Shown here in pieces: positions 16,382-23,831 of a DNA stretch of 28,125 nucleotides. A model generated the notes under the pieces. It was not told the origin of the DNA, ran no database searches, and saw nothing but the letters and a program-made list of their open reading frames with translations. A program made the position numbers and the translations under genes. Location: assembly GCA_050251775.1 (NCBI GenBank), contig JBFWMD010000049.1:1-28125 (forward strand), in the 5' to 3' direction. This stretch comes from Paucidesulfovibrio sp050251775. GTDB taxonomy: Bacteria > Desulfobacterota > Desulfovibrionia > Desulfovibrionales > Desulfovibrionaceae. The first letter of the stretch is position 1. Each line of letters starts with the position of its first letter.

Positions 16382-17572
16382 ATGGGCAGGAAAGATTTTA
16401 CCTTGACCTCCGAGGCGGGTTCCGCCCTTTTGATTCTCGCGCCTCCGGCCGTGGTCCGCATTCCTCTTGCGGGTTGCCGACCCGTGGTCGCGCCCGGCGA
16501 CCTCCTGCCCGCAGGTGGAATCGTGGGCGAACCCTGTGCCCCGCCGGCCCCCTGGGTCCATACTCCGGTTGCCGGAGAAGTGCTCGACATGGTGGATGGA
16601 TTCGTGACCGTGCGCACGGGCCCGACCACGGAACCGCCCGTTGCCGCAGTGGATTTCGCCGCCCTGAGCGGCGCACCGCTCCTGGAGGCGCTCGCCCGCT
16701 GCGGTATCGACGCGTCGGCTCTGCGGCCCGCCCGGCATCTGATCGTCAACGCGACGCCGCCCGAACCCGCCATCACCATCACGGGCAGGCTGCTGCACGA
16801 CTGTCGGGAAACCCTCGCCAAAGGACTGAAACTCGCCAAAACCTTGGTTTCGCCGACCAGGGTCACCGTGGCCGGACCCAATGTGGACGCTCTGGCCTTC
16901 GGTAATTGCGAGGTGGTCCGCATCCGCCCCCGCTACCCGAACGGACTTGACCCGCTGGTGATCAAGGCCGTGACCGGTCAGGAGCATTCCGAGGGCGTCA
17001 CCGTGGTGGGCCTGCTCCAGCTCATGGACTTGGGCCGCGTGATGGAAACGGGCCGTCCCCTGGTGAATGTCCGGCTCACAGTCCAGGGCAGAAACGTGCA
17101 GGCTCCTGTCGGTACACCTCTGAACGAACTCCTCGCGGCCGTGGACACCACGCCCGGCAACGGCGACCGCGCCGTGCTCGGCGGCCCCATGCGCGGCACG
17201 GCACTCTGCCGCCTGGACGCGGGACTGGGACGCGACGACTACGGACTCTTCGTGATTCCCAGGGACAAACACACGCCCATTCGGGACGCCGCTTGCCTCA
17301 ATTGCGGCGAATGCGCACGGCTTTGCCCGGCCCGCATCTTTCCCGGCGAACTGAGCATGTGCGCCGAGGCGGGGCTCCTGGAGCGTGCCCGGCTCGGCCA
17401 TGTGGAAAGCTGTTTCGAATGCGGCATTTGCGGCTATGTCTGCCCGGCCAGACGCCCGCTGCTCCAGTATCTCCAACTGGCCAAGGCCGAGCTGCGCCGG
17501 CTCGACGAGGTCGCACGCAACGCCGCAGAAGCCGCTGCGCCACAGATCCAAGAAGCGGAGGAAGCCGAATAG
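16382..17572 (+). CDS. rnfC: Rnf complex subunit RnfC lacking the FMN/NADH loop
   Basis: The peripheral iron-sulfur subunit of Rnf, 396 residues. The N-terminal barrel-sandwich part (VHTPVAGEVLDMVDG), the middle domain (PRYPNGLDPLVIKAVTGQE), the SLBB-like VQGRNVQAPVGTPLNELLA and two [4Fe-4S] motifs (CLNCGECARLCP at 305-316 and CFECGICGYVCP at 344-355) are clear. Canonical RnfC has a GMGGAGFPTxxK loop and GAECEPY for FMN and NADH. Here that segment reads LARCGIDASALRPARHLIVNATPPEPAIT (split by residues 104-132), so the loop is deleted and the acidic motif is replaced. It probably cannot bind NADH in the usual way. ATG at 16382 has AGGTG six bases upstream; a GTG at 16373 is an alternative. Confidence 0.93.
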   Translation: MGRKDFTLTSEAGSALLILAPPAVVRIPLAGCRPVVAPGDLLPAGGIVGEPCAPPAPWVHTPVAGEVLDMVDGFVTVRTGPTTEPPVAAVDFAALSGAPLLEALARCGIDASALRPARHLIVNATPPEPAITITGRLLHDCRETLAKGLKLAKTLVSPTRVTVAGPNVDALAFGNCEVVRIRPRYPNGLDPLVIKAVTGQEHSEGVTVVGLLQLMDLGRVMETGRPLVNVRLTVQGRNVQAPVGTPLNELLAAVDTTPGNGDRAVLGGPMRGTALCRLDAGLGRDDYGLFVIPRDKHTPIRDAACLNCGECARLCPARIFPGELSMCAEAGLLERARLGHVESCFECGICGYVCPARRPLLQYLQLAKAELRRLDEVARNAAEAAAPQIQEAEEAE

Positions 17573-18532
17573 ATGCGACCGCCCACCCCGTTGCTGACCG
17601 TTTCCTGCGCCCCCCATGTGCACAGCGGCCTGACCACTCGGGCCATGATGTTCGAAACTCTCATGGCCCTGATTCCCGCCGTGATCATGGCCGTGGTCAA
17701 TTACGGCCTGCCCGCCATGCGCGTTCTGGCCCTGGCCGGGGCTGCGGCCGTGGCCGTGGAATATCTCTGCACCCGGATCATGGAACGCGAGATTGAAACC
17801 GACAATCTGCATGGCCTGCTCACGGGCCTGCTTCTGGCCTTTCTCCTGCCCGCGTCCGCTCCGTGGTGGCTGGTCCTGGCCGGGGCCGCCGCCGCCATTG
17901 TCCTGGGCAAGGCCATCTTCGGGGGCATCGGTGGCAGCCCGCTCTGCGCGCCCTGCATCGGCTGGGCCGTGCTGGTGCTCTCCTGGCCCGAACTCATGGA
18001 CACGGAGCTGACCCTGCTCGGATTCAACTTCTTTGCGCCGCTCCACCAGCTCAAGCATTTCGGCGCCCTGGCCGTGGCGGACTTTCCGCTGGCCCAGGCC
18101 CTGAGCGGCCAGCAGATCGGCGGCCTGGGTTCGACCCAGGTGCTGCCGCTCCTGCTCGGCGGGCTCTGGCTGGCTTTACGGGGCAGAATCAAGCCGTTCA
18201 TTCCGTTGGGCTTCCTGGCGGGCGTGCTGCTCGCGGCGGCCTGCTTCCACTTTCCCGCGCCCGAGGAATACGCCTCCCCGATCTTCCACCTGTGCGCGGG
18301 ATCCACGGTCTTTGCCGCGTTCTTCCTGGCCACGGACAGCTCCTCCTCGCCCGCCTACCCCCTCCCGGCCTTGCTCTTCGGCCTGTTCGCAGGCTGTCTC
18401 CTGGTGCTCATCCGGGTCTGGGGCGTCTATCCCGACGGCGCGGCCTTTGCCGTGCTCCTGGCCAACCTGGTGGCCCCGCTGCTGGACCGCATCCGCCCGG
18501 AACCTTTCGGCCACAGGAAGGAGGCGATCTGA
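17573..18532 (+). CDS. rnfD: Rnf complex membrane subunit RnfD
   Basis: An inner-membrane subunit, 319 residues, with about nine or ten hydrophobic segments. RnfD normally carries a covalent FMN on a threonine facing the periplasm. TDNLHGLLTGLLLAFLLP (77-93) and FGGIGGSPLCAPCIGWAVL (116-133) match conserved membrane parts, but the usual GxNxFNPA is here GSPLCAPC, and no clear SGAT-type flavinylation motif is seen; the nearest is GLGSTQ at 184-189. ATG at 17573 directly follows the rnfC stop (TAG ATG). Its own stop overlaps the rnfG start. Confidence 0.9.
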   Translation: MRPPTPLLTVSCAPHVHSGLTTRAMMFETLMALIPAVIMAVVNYGLPAMRVLALAGAAAVAVEYLCTRIMEREIETDNLHGLLTGLLLAFLLPASAPWWLVLAGAAAAIVLGKAIFGGIGGSPLCAPCIGWAVLVLSWPELMDTELTLLGFNFFAPLHQLKHFGALAVADFPLAQALSGQQIGGLGSTQVLPLLLGGLWLALRGRIKPFIPLGFLAGVLLAAACFHFPAPEEYASPIFHLCAGSTVFAAFFLATDSSSSPAYPLPALLFGLFAGCLLVLIRVWGVYPDGAAFAVLLANLVAPLLDRIRPEPFGHRKEAI

Positions 18533-19125
18533 TGCGCGAAATCATCAAAATGATCGTGGTCCTTTCGCTGATCTGCGGGCTTTCCGGCCTTTCCCTGGCG
18601 AGCATCAAACAGTTCACGGCCCCGCTCATTGAGGAGCAGGTGCTGACTTTTGTGCAGGGCCCTTCCATCAAAGCTGTTTTCGGCGAATACGACAACGATC
18701 CGGTCAAGGAACGCAAACAATTCGACCTGCCCGACTCGGACGGCAAGGTCACGGTCTTTCCGGCCCGCAAGGGCGGCAAGCTCATGGGCGTGGCCTTCGA
18801 GACCAAAGGCCAGGGCTACGGCGGCGAACTGGGCGTGATGATCGGCTTCACCTTTGAACCGGGAGCCGTGGCCGGCATCGGCATGACCACCCTCAAGGAA
18901 ACGCCCGGCATCGGCGCGCGCGTGGCCAAGCACGGCTTCACCGGCCAGTTCCGGGGACACGGCCTGGAAAATCTGGCCCTGCGCTCCCAGGGCGGCGACA
19001 TCGACGCCGTTTCCGGAGCCACGATCTCCTCCACGGCGGCCATGTTCGCCGTGAATCAGGCCCTGGGCATCTACTCGGCTCTGAAGGATCAGTTCGTCAC
19101 CGCCTTTTCAACCGGCGCGCAATAA
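18532..19125 (+). CDS. rnfG: Rnf complex flavoprotein subunit RnfG
   Basis: A membrane-anchored periplasmic FMN-binding subunit, 197 residues, with one N-terminal membrane helix (5-24). The flavinylation motif is intact: DAVSGATISST, with Thr164 as the expected covalent FMN site, attached by the transferase ApbE. No apbE gene is in this window. TTLKETPGIGARV is the conserved FMN-domain block. The start ATG shares its A with the rnfD stop (TGATG), so the two are coupled. It is the likely electron partner of the decaheme cytochrome. Confidence 0.95.
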   Translation: MREIIKMIVVLSLICGLSGLSLASIKQFTAPLIEEQVLTFVQGPSIKAVFGEYDNDPVKERKQFDLPDSDGKVTVFPARKGGKLMGVAFETKGQGYGGELGVMIGFTFEPGAVAGIGMTTLKETPGIGARVAKHGFTGQFRGHGLENLALRSQGGDIDAVSGATISSTAAMFAVNQALGIYSALKDQFVTAFSTGAQ

Positions 19126-19136
19126 CGGAGACCCTT

Positions 19137-19811
19137 ATGATCAGACTCTGGAAAGAATTCGCCAAGGGGCTCTGGAAAGAACTGCCGCCCTTCCGGCTGG
19201 TGCTCGGCCTTTGTCCGACCCTGGCCGTGACCAAAACCGCGGACGGCGGCCTGGGCATGGGACTGGCCGTGGTTTTCGTGCTCGCCCTTTCCAACCTGCT
19301 CGTTTCGTTGCTGCGCAAGCTGATTCCGCCCAAGGTACGCATCGCCTGCTACATCGTCATCGCGGCCTCCCTCGTGGTGGCGGTGGAGCTGTTCATGCAG
19401 GCCTTTGCCTACCCGCTTTACCAGCAGCTCGGCATCTTCGTCTCGCTCATCGTGGTCAACTGCATCATCCTGGGCCGGGCCGAGGCTTTCGCCTCCAAGA
19501 ATACGCCGCAGCTTTCCGTGGCCGACGGCCTGGGCATGGGACTCGGCTTCACCCTGTCCCTGACTTTCCTGGGCTCCCTGCGGGAAATCCTCGGCTACGG
19601 AACTCTTTTCGGCCACGCGGTCATGCCCGCCGGGTTCAAGCCCTTCAACTTCATGGTCGAGGCGCCGGGCGCTTTTGTCTGCCTCGGCATTCTCCTGGGA
19701 GCCATGAACTATTTCGGCAACCTCAGACGCCGCCGCCAGGGTCTGGCCCCCAAGGCCAACCCCATGCACGAGTGCGCCTCCTGCGGACTCTGCAAAGGAT
19801 CGGGGAACTAA
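19137..19811 (+). CDS. rnfE: Rnf complex membrane subunit RnfE
   Basis: An integral membrane subunit, 224 residues, with six hydrophobic segments. Cys26 in LGLCPTLAVT and Cys109 in VVNCIILGRAEAFAS are the conserved half of the intramembrane [2Fe-2S] site shared with RnfA. The odd part is the C-terminus: after the last helix a short basic stretch leads to HECASCGLCKGSGN, with cysteines 213, 216 and 219, spaced like a small metal or cluster site. ATG at 19137 has GGAG upstream; the next gene starts three bases after the stop. Confidence 0.94.
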   Translation: MIRLWKEFAKGLWKELPPFRLVLGLCPTLAVTKTADGGLGMGLAVVFVLALSNLLVSLLRKLIPPKVRIACYIVIAASLVVAVELFMQAFAYPLYQQLGIFVSLIVVNCIILGRAEAFASKNTPQLSVADGLGMGLGFTLSLTFLGSLREILGYGTLFGHAVMPAGFKPFNFMVEAPGAFVCLGILLGAMNYFGNLRRRRQGLAPKANPMHECASCGLCKGSGN

Positions 19812-19814
19812 GCC

Positions 19815-20393
19815 ATGCAGGAATATGCCCTCCTGATCCTCGCGGCCATCTTCGTCAACAACATCGTCCTGGCCCAGTACCTGGGCAACTGCCCGTTCAT
19901 CGGCACGTCCAAGAGCCTCGGCGTGGCCTCGGGCATGGGCGCGGCCGTGGTCTTCGTGGTCACGCTCTCCACAGCCATCACCTGGTCGGTGCAGGAATTT
20001 CTGCTCATCCCGTGCGGACTGGAATATCTCCAGACCATCGCTTTCATCCTGGTCATCGCCTCCCTGGTCCAGTTCGTGGAAATGTTCCTGAAAAAGGCAC
20101 TGCCCCCGCTTTACCGCTCCCTGGGCATCTTCCTGCCGCTGATCACCACGAACTGCGCCGTGCTCGGCATCGCGCTCATTGTCCAGCGCAAGGAATTCGG
20201 ACTCGGCAAATCCGTGGTCTTCGCCTTTGCCTCGGGCGTGGGCTTTGCCCTGGCTCTGGTCCTGCTTTCCGGCATCCGCGAACGCCTCGATCTGGTCCGC
20301 GTGCCCCGCTCGCTCAAGGGCACGCCCATCGCGCTGATCCTGGCCGGACTGATGTCCCTGGCCTTTTTCGCCTTCAAGGGCATGATCTCCTAA
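19815..20393 (+). CDS. rnfA: Rnf complex membrane subunit RnfA
   Basis: An integral membrane subunit, 192 residues, the usual size, with six hydrophobic segments in the inverted topology relative to RnfE. Cys26 in LGNCPFIGTS and Cys114 in TTNCAVLGIAL are the conserved [2Fe-2S] ligands. ATG at 19815 follows the rnfE stop by three bases. The rnfB start follows after ten bases with AAAGGAG between. Confidence 0.96.
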   Translation: MQEYALLILAAIFVNNIVLAQYLGNCPFIGTSKSLGVASGMGAAVVFVVTLSTAITWSVQEFLLIPCGLEYLQTIAFILVIASLVQFVEMFLKKALPPLYRSLGIFLPLITTNCAVLGIALIVQRKEFGLGKSVVFAFASGVGFALALVLLSGIRERLDLVRVPRSLKGTPIALILAGLMSLAFFAFKGMIS

Positions 20394-20403
20394 AGGAGAG
20401 CAC

Positions 20404-22503
20404 ATGATTCTCGCTTCGTTCCTGGCCCTCTTGGGCATCGGTTTCACCGCCGCCGTGATTCTCGGCGTGGCCTCCCGGCTGCTCTATGTCAAGGAGGACC
20501 CCCGTCTGGCCCTGGTGGAGGAGGCCCTGGCCGGCGCCAACTGCGGCGGCTGCGGATATCCCGGCTGCGCCGGAGCGGCCGCTGCCGTGGTCTCGGGCAA
20601 GGAGGGCGCGGGGGTCTGCGTGGTGGGCGGCGAGGAAGTGGCCCGCAACGTGGCTCAAATCATGGGCCTGACCGTGGTCACCCTGGAGCCGCGCCTGGCA
20701 AGGGTGGATTGCACCGGTGGCCAACGTGCCGAGGAAATCTACAGCTACGAGGGCGTTCAGGACTGCCGCGCCCAGCACCTGCTGCACGGCGGCTCCAAAA
20801 TGTGCCAGGAGGGCTGCCTCGGCCTGGGAACCTGCGTGCGCGCCTGCCCCTTTGACGCGCTGCACATGGGCAAAAACGGCTACCCCGTGGTGGATCCCGT
20901 GGCCTGCCGCGCCTGCGGCAAATGCGAGGAAGTCTGCCCGCGCGGGGTCATGTCCGTCTACAGCGATACGGACAGCCTGCTGCATCTCAACGAGACCTCG
21001 GACTGCCTGGCCCCCTGCCGGCAGCGCTGTCCTGGCGAGATCAACATTCCCAAGTACATCAATTGCGTTAAAAACGGCGACTACGCCAGCGCCGTGCTGA
21101 CCATCAAGGAACGCAACCCGTTGCTGCTGGTCTGCGGCCGGGTCTGCCCGCGCCCCTGCGAAACGGTCTGCCGTCGGGGGCACGTGGACGAACCCGTGGG
21201 CATCAACATGCTCAAACGCTTTGTGGCCGACTGGGAAATGAACTCCGGAACGCGGCTGCCCATTCCCTGCGCCCCGTCCACAGGCAAGCGCGTGGCCATC
21301 ATCGGCGGCGGCCCGGCGGGCCTCTCCTGCGCCTATTTCCTGCGCCGCTTCGGGCACAGCCCGACCATTTTCGAATCCATGCCCATGCTCGGCGGCCAGC
21401 TGCGCTACGGCATCCCGGAATACCGCCTGCCCAAAGCCGTGCTCGACTGGGAAATCCAGGGCATCCTCGACCTCGGCGTCGAGACCCGGACCAACACCCG
21501 CTTCGGCAAGGACCAGACCCTGCACGGCTTGGGAAAACTCGGCTTCGACGCCGTGTTCCTGGCCATTGGCGCCTGGGCCAACTCCACCCTGCGCATCCCC
21601 GGCGAGGACGCCCCCGGCGTCATGAGCGGCACGGAAATGCTCACCAAGGTCGGCCTGGGTGTCGGCACGGGCATCGGCAAACGCGTCATCGTGGTGGGCG
21701 GCGGCAACACCGCCATTGACTCGGCGCGTACCAGCGTGCGCCTCGGCGCGGACGTGACTTTGATGTACCGGCGCTCGCGCAGGGAGATGCCCGCCAACCA
21801 GGAGGAAATCCAGGGCGCGGAAGAAGAGGGTGTGAAGTTCCAGTTCCTCTCTCAGCCCGTGGAGGTGGTGCTCGACGAAAGCGGGCGGGCCAAGGGCCTC
21901 AAATATGTGCGCATGGAGCTGGGCGCGCCCGACGCTTCGGGCCGCTGCAAGCCCGAACCCGTGCCCGGCTCGGAAACCGTGATCGAGGCGGACACCATCC
22001 TGGCGGCCATCGGCCAGAAGCCCGCTCTGGACTGCCTCTACGAAGACGGCGAATCCTGTCCCCTGGAGGCCACCCGCTGGCGCACTCTGGCCGCGGACCC
22101 GTTCACGCTCCAGACCGCCATCCCCAACGTCTTCACCGGCGGCGACATGTTCACCGGCCCGAATCTGGTCATCTCCGCCATTGGCGGGGGGCGCAAAGCG
22201 GCACGCTCCATCCACCACTACCTCGCGACGGAACGGATTCCCGTGCCCAAAAAGCTGTTGCGCGGTCTCATGGAATACACGCTTTTCAAAAACGTGGAAA
22301 ACGTGGAACCGAAACGCCGAACCAGCCTCCCGCACCTCTGCGGCCTGGACGACCGCACCCGCTGCTTTGACGAGGTCGAGGGCAACATCACCGAAGCCGA
22401 GGCCCAATACGAGGCGGACCGCTGCCTGCGCTGCGGGCTGACCTGCTACGACCGGGACCTGCCCGCAAACGGCCCGGCCACTGACGAGGAGAACGCGGCG
22501 TGA
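20404..22503 (+). CDS. rnfB: RnfB fused to a GltD/NfnB-like FAD-NAD(P)H oxidoreductase
   Basis: A 699-residue fusion; ordinary RnfB has about 200-330. Part 1: an N-terminal membrane helix (4-22), the RnfB cluster motif ANCGGCGYPGC (46-55) with Cys72, and two [4Fe-4S] motifs (Cys134/138/144/148 region, and CRACGKCEEVCP at 168-179). Part 2, from about 200: the N-terminal cysteine domain of glutamate-synthase small subunits (CLAPCRQRCP, CGRVCPRPCETVCRRG), the FAD motif IIGGGPAGLSCAYFLRR (299-315), the NAD(P)H Rossmann motif VVGGGNTAIDSART (430-443) with YRRSRREMPA (455-464), and the C-terminal FAD block FTGGDMFTGPN. The Arg-rich loop is the form that binds NADPH in GltD and NfnB, so NADPH is favoured over NADH by inference. 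The frame is open and codon use even across the junction, so a sequencing fusion is unlikely. It is the last rnf gene. Confidence 0.94.
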   Translation: MILASFLALLGIGFTAAVILGVASRLLYVKEDPRLALVEEALAGANCGGCGYPGCAGAAAAVVSGKEGAGVCVVGGEEVARNVAQIMGLTVVTLEPRLARVDCTGGQRAEEIYSYEGVQDCRAQHLLHGGSKMCQEGCLGLGTCVRACPFDALHMGKNGYPVVDPVACRACGKCEEVCPRGVMSVYSDTDSLLHLNETSDCLAPCRQRCPGEINIPKYINCVKNGDYASAVLTIKERNPLLLVCGRVCPRPCETVCRRGHVDEPVGINMLKRFVADWEMNSGTRLPIPCAPSTGKRVAIIGGGPAGLSCAYFLRRFGHSPTIFESMPMLGGQLRYGIPEYRLPKAVLDWEIQGILDLGVETRTNTRFGKDQTLHGLGKLGFDAVFLAIGAWANSTLRIPGEDAPGVMSGTEMLTKVGLGVGTGIGKRVIVVGGGNTAIDSARTSVRLGADVTLMYRRSRREMPANQEEIQGAEEEGVKFQFLSQPVEVVLDESGRAKGLKYVRMELGAPDASGRCKPEPVPGSETVIEADTILAAIGQKPALDCLYEDGESCPLEATRWRTLAADPFTLQTAIPNVFTGGDMFTGPNLVISAIGGGRKAARSIHHYLATERIPVPKKLLRGLMEYTLFKNVENVEPKRRTSLPHLCGLDDRTRCFDEVEGNITEAEAQYEADRCLRCGLTCYDRDLPANGPATDEENAA

Positions 22504-22543
22504 AAAAAGTTGTGCGGACTGGAAAAAACCACTTGCCAAACAC

Positions 22544-22573
22544 AGGCGTCTTTAGGTAAACAGTCTCTCCCCA
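22544..22573 (+). promoter_or_regulatory. Possible promoter of tRNA-Val
   Basis: In the 71-base gap after rnfB, a TTGCCA box starts near 22533 and TAAACA follows 18 bases later, just upstream of the tRNA. The -10 match is poor and the exact limits are uncertain. Confidence 0.3.
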
Positions 22574-22574
22574 A

Positions 22575-22650
<76 letters not shown>

Positions 22651-22660
22651 CCGAATTCCC

Positions 22661-22709
22661 GGAAAGGCAAGCCTCCCAGTGCTTTAGGAGACTTGCCTTC
22701 CTTCTTTTG
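22661..22709 (+). terminator. Terminator of tRNA-Val
   Basis: A stem of about 14 bp with one bulge and one mismatch (22661-22675 with 22687-22701) is followed by TTCTTTTG. It starts 11 bases after the CCA end. Confidence 0.85.
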
Positions 22710-22732
22710 TGCAACCGGCACTTTTCATATTT

Positions 22733-22762
22733 CAGGTCCTTTTCGGGCCTGTTTTCATATTT
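22733..22762 (+). terminator. Second terminator after tRNA-Val
   Basis: A 7-bp stem (CAGGTCC with GGGCCTG, one G-U) and loop TTTTC, followed by TTTTCATATTTTT. The T-rich flanks on both sides (TTTTCATATTT twice, 30 bases apart) form a direct repeat. Confidence 0.6.
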
Positions 22763-22782
22763 TTGGCACATGGATTGGCACA
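22763..22782 (+). repeat. Direct repeat TTGGCACA, two copies
   Basis: TTGGCACA occurs at 22763-22770 and 22775-22782, 12 bases apart, in AT-rich DNA just after the tRNA terminators. Short repeats in this position are often binding sites for an integrase or its directionality factor. Confidence 0.4.
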
Positions 22783-22899
22783 CGGCACAAACAGTAACTC
22801 TCTATTTTTACGAAAGAAATACCTCAAAGGATGTAAACCTGTTATGCCAATACCAAAATCTCTAATTAACCGATCCTAAAAAAGCCTTTCCTTGCTGGA

Positions 22900-23201
22900 T
22901 CAGGCATGCTCTCGCATCCACTTCCTGAAGTTGTACGCAGCGGCAGCCATGAACAGGTTGATGGTGTCGTCGATGACGCCTTTCAAGTAGTTGCGGGCCA
23001 TGCAGAAGTCATACTTGAGGTGCCGATGACTGGTTCGATACCGGCGCGTCTGCGGAAACGTTGCCTGGCCTTTCGTCGCTGGCAGGGCGTGTCGCTTTTC
23101 TTCAGTCGATCTGGAATCCGGATGTCCGTTTCGCCGACCTTCTTGCTTCCCCTATAGCCCCGGGCGCAAATAGCGGCATCTTCCACCTCCAGCCGCTCCG
23201 A
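22900..23201 (-). pseudogene. Truncated, frameshifted IS5-type transposase
   Basis: The minus strand encodes the C-terminal end of an IS5-family transposase: ARGYRGSKKVGETDIRIPDR, then QRRKARQRFRRRAGIEPVIG, and after a one-base frameshift near 23020-23025 HLKYDFCMARNYLKGVIDD, TINLFMAAAAYNFRKWMREHA and a stop at 22900. The N-terminal two-thirds with most catalytic residues is absent. No clear terminal inverted repeats were found. It is a dead remnant and shows past IS activity at this spot. Confidence 0.85.
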
Positions 23202-23294
23202 CCACACGCCATCCTGGTCGTCCGCTTCGGTTACCAGCCTACAGAGACAGCATCCGACAATCATTCCGCCGACAAAGGACAGAACCCAACGCAT
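22983..23294 (-). CDS. Small membrane ORF run into the transposase remnant
   Basis: A frame starts at ATG 23294 with a very good ribosome-binding site (AAGGAGGT, six bases upstream). Its first about 31 residues form one membrane helix and an acidic tail (MRWVLSFVGGMIVGCCLC, then TEADDQDG), like the small DUF3789-type membrane proteins. From about residue 32 the frame continues into transposase sequence and ends out of frame at 22983. The original small gene was probably cut by the IS. Whether the 103-residue chimera is made is unknown. Confidence 0.5.
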   Translation of the reverse strand: MRWVLSFVGGMIVGCCLCRLVTEADDQDGVWSERLEVEDAAICARGYRGSKKVGETDIRIPDRLKKSDTPCQRRKARQRFRRRAGIEPVIGTSSMTSAWPATT

Positions 23295-23354
23295 AACGAC
23301 CTCCTTTGTTGTCACGACATTCTCTGCAAAACCGACAGCGCCCGCCTGCTGAAC

Positions 23355-23388
23355 GGCCTCGCACCCATTTGCCACCGGGTGCGAGGCC
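23355..23388. repeat. 12-bp perfect inverted repeat
   Basis: GGCCTCGCACCC (23355-23366) and GGGTGCGAGGCC (23377-23388) flank a ten-base loop. On the plus strand CAACTTTTCTC follows, on the minus strand no T run. It lies in the 193-base gap between the small zinc-ribbon gene and the small membrane ORF, and could end transcription of the operon or be a protein site. Confidence 0.7.
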
Positions 23389-23487
23389 CAACTTTTCTCA
23401 GCATTGAAGCAGCAGGACATTGCGACTTGGTTTTCTGCTACCAAGCCATGTGTCCATCCTGCGGGCAGTTCCCACGAGAAATCCTGT

Positions 23488-23820
23488 TCACGCTTCGAAT
23501 TCCCTCCCGCAGGCGATGCAGCGGAAGCGGCAGATGACGTGGCGGTCGATGCTTTCCCCGACACGGTTGCCCACGGTGGCCCCGGCAAGAAAGCCTGCCA
23601 GGGCTCCAGCAAGCCCACCGGCCAGGACGCCGATCCCGGTTCCCACCACGGGGACCACGGACCCGATGGCCCCGCCGACCACGGCCCCGCCTTCAGCCCC
23701 CAGGTAGCCTGTTGCGGCTCCGGCCACACCTCCCACCGCAGTGCCCATCCGCTGGACCACATTGACCAGCACGACATGGTCCGGCCTGTCGCAGACCGGA
23801 CATTTCGGATTCTCCTTCAT
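23488..23820 (-). CDS. Glycine-zipper protein inside a split zinc ribbon
   Basis: A 110-residue protein of unknown function. CPVC at 7-10 and CIAC at 101-104 look like the two halves of a treble-clef or ribbon zinc site. Between them (about 26-90) is a long Gly/Ala/Val stretch with repeated GxxxG steps (GGVAGAATGYLG, GGAVVGGAIG, AGGLAGALAGFLAGATVG), typical of glycine zippers that pack membrane helices. Pairing of the cysteine pairs would bring both ends together on one side of a membrane hairpin. ATG at 23820 has AGGGAGGT upstream, 11 bases after the VWA gene stop, so it is the last gene of the operon. Confidence 0.8.
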   Translation of the reverse strand: MKENPKCPVCDRPDHVVLVNVVQRMGTAVGGVAGAATGYLGAEGGAVVGGAIGSVVPVVGTGIGVLAGGLAGALAGFLAGATVGNRVGESIDRHVICRFRCIACGREFEA

Positions 23821-23831
23821 CTGAGACCTCC

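Noticed and set aside
16337..18058. 573-residue open frame on the minus strand
   Set aside because: Antisense to rnfC and rnfD, rich in His, Gly and Gln, with no domain.
20404..22503. RnfB fusion as a sequencing or assembly artefact
   Set aside because: No frameshift, repeat or change in codon use is seen at the junction near residue 200, and rnfC shows a matching loss; kept as real.
20374..22539. 721-residue open frame on the minus strand
   Set aside because: It is the exact antisense of rnfB, which has clear motifs; composition is shadow-like (Ala, Gly, His, Val, Gln).
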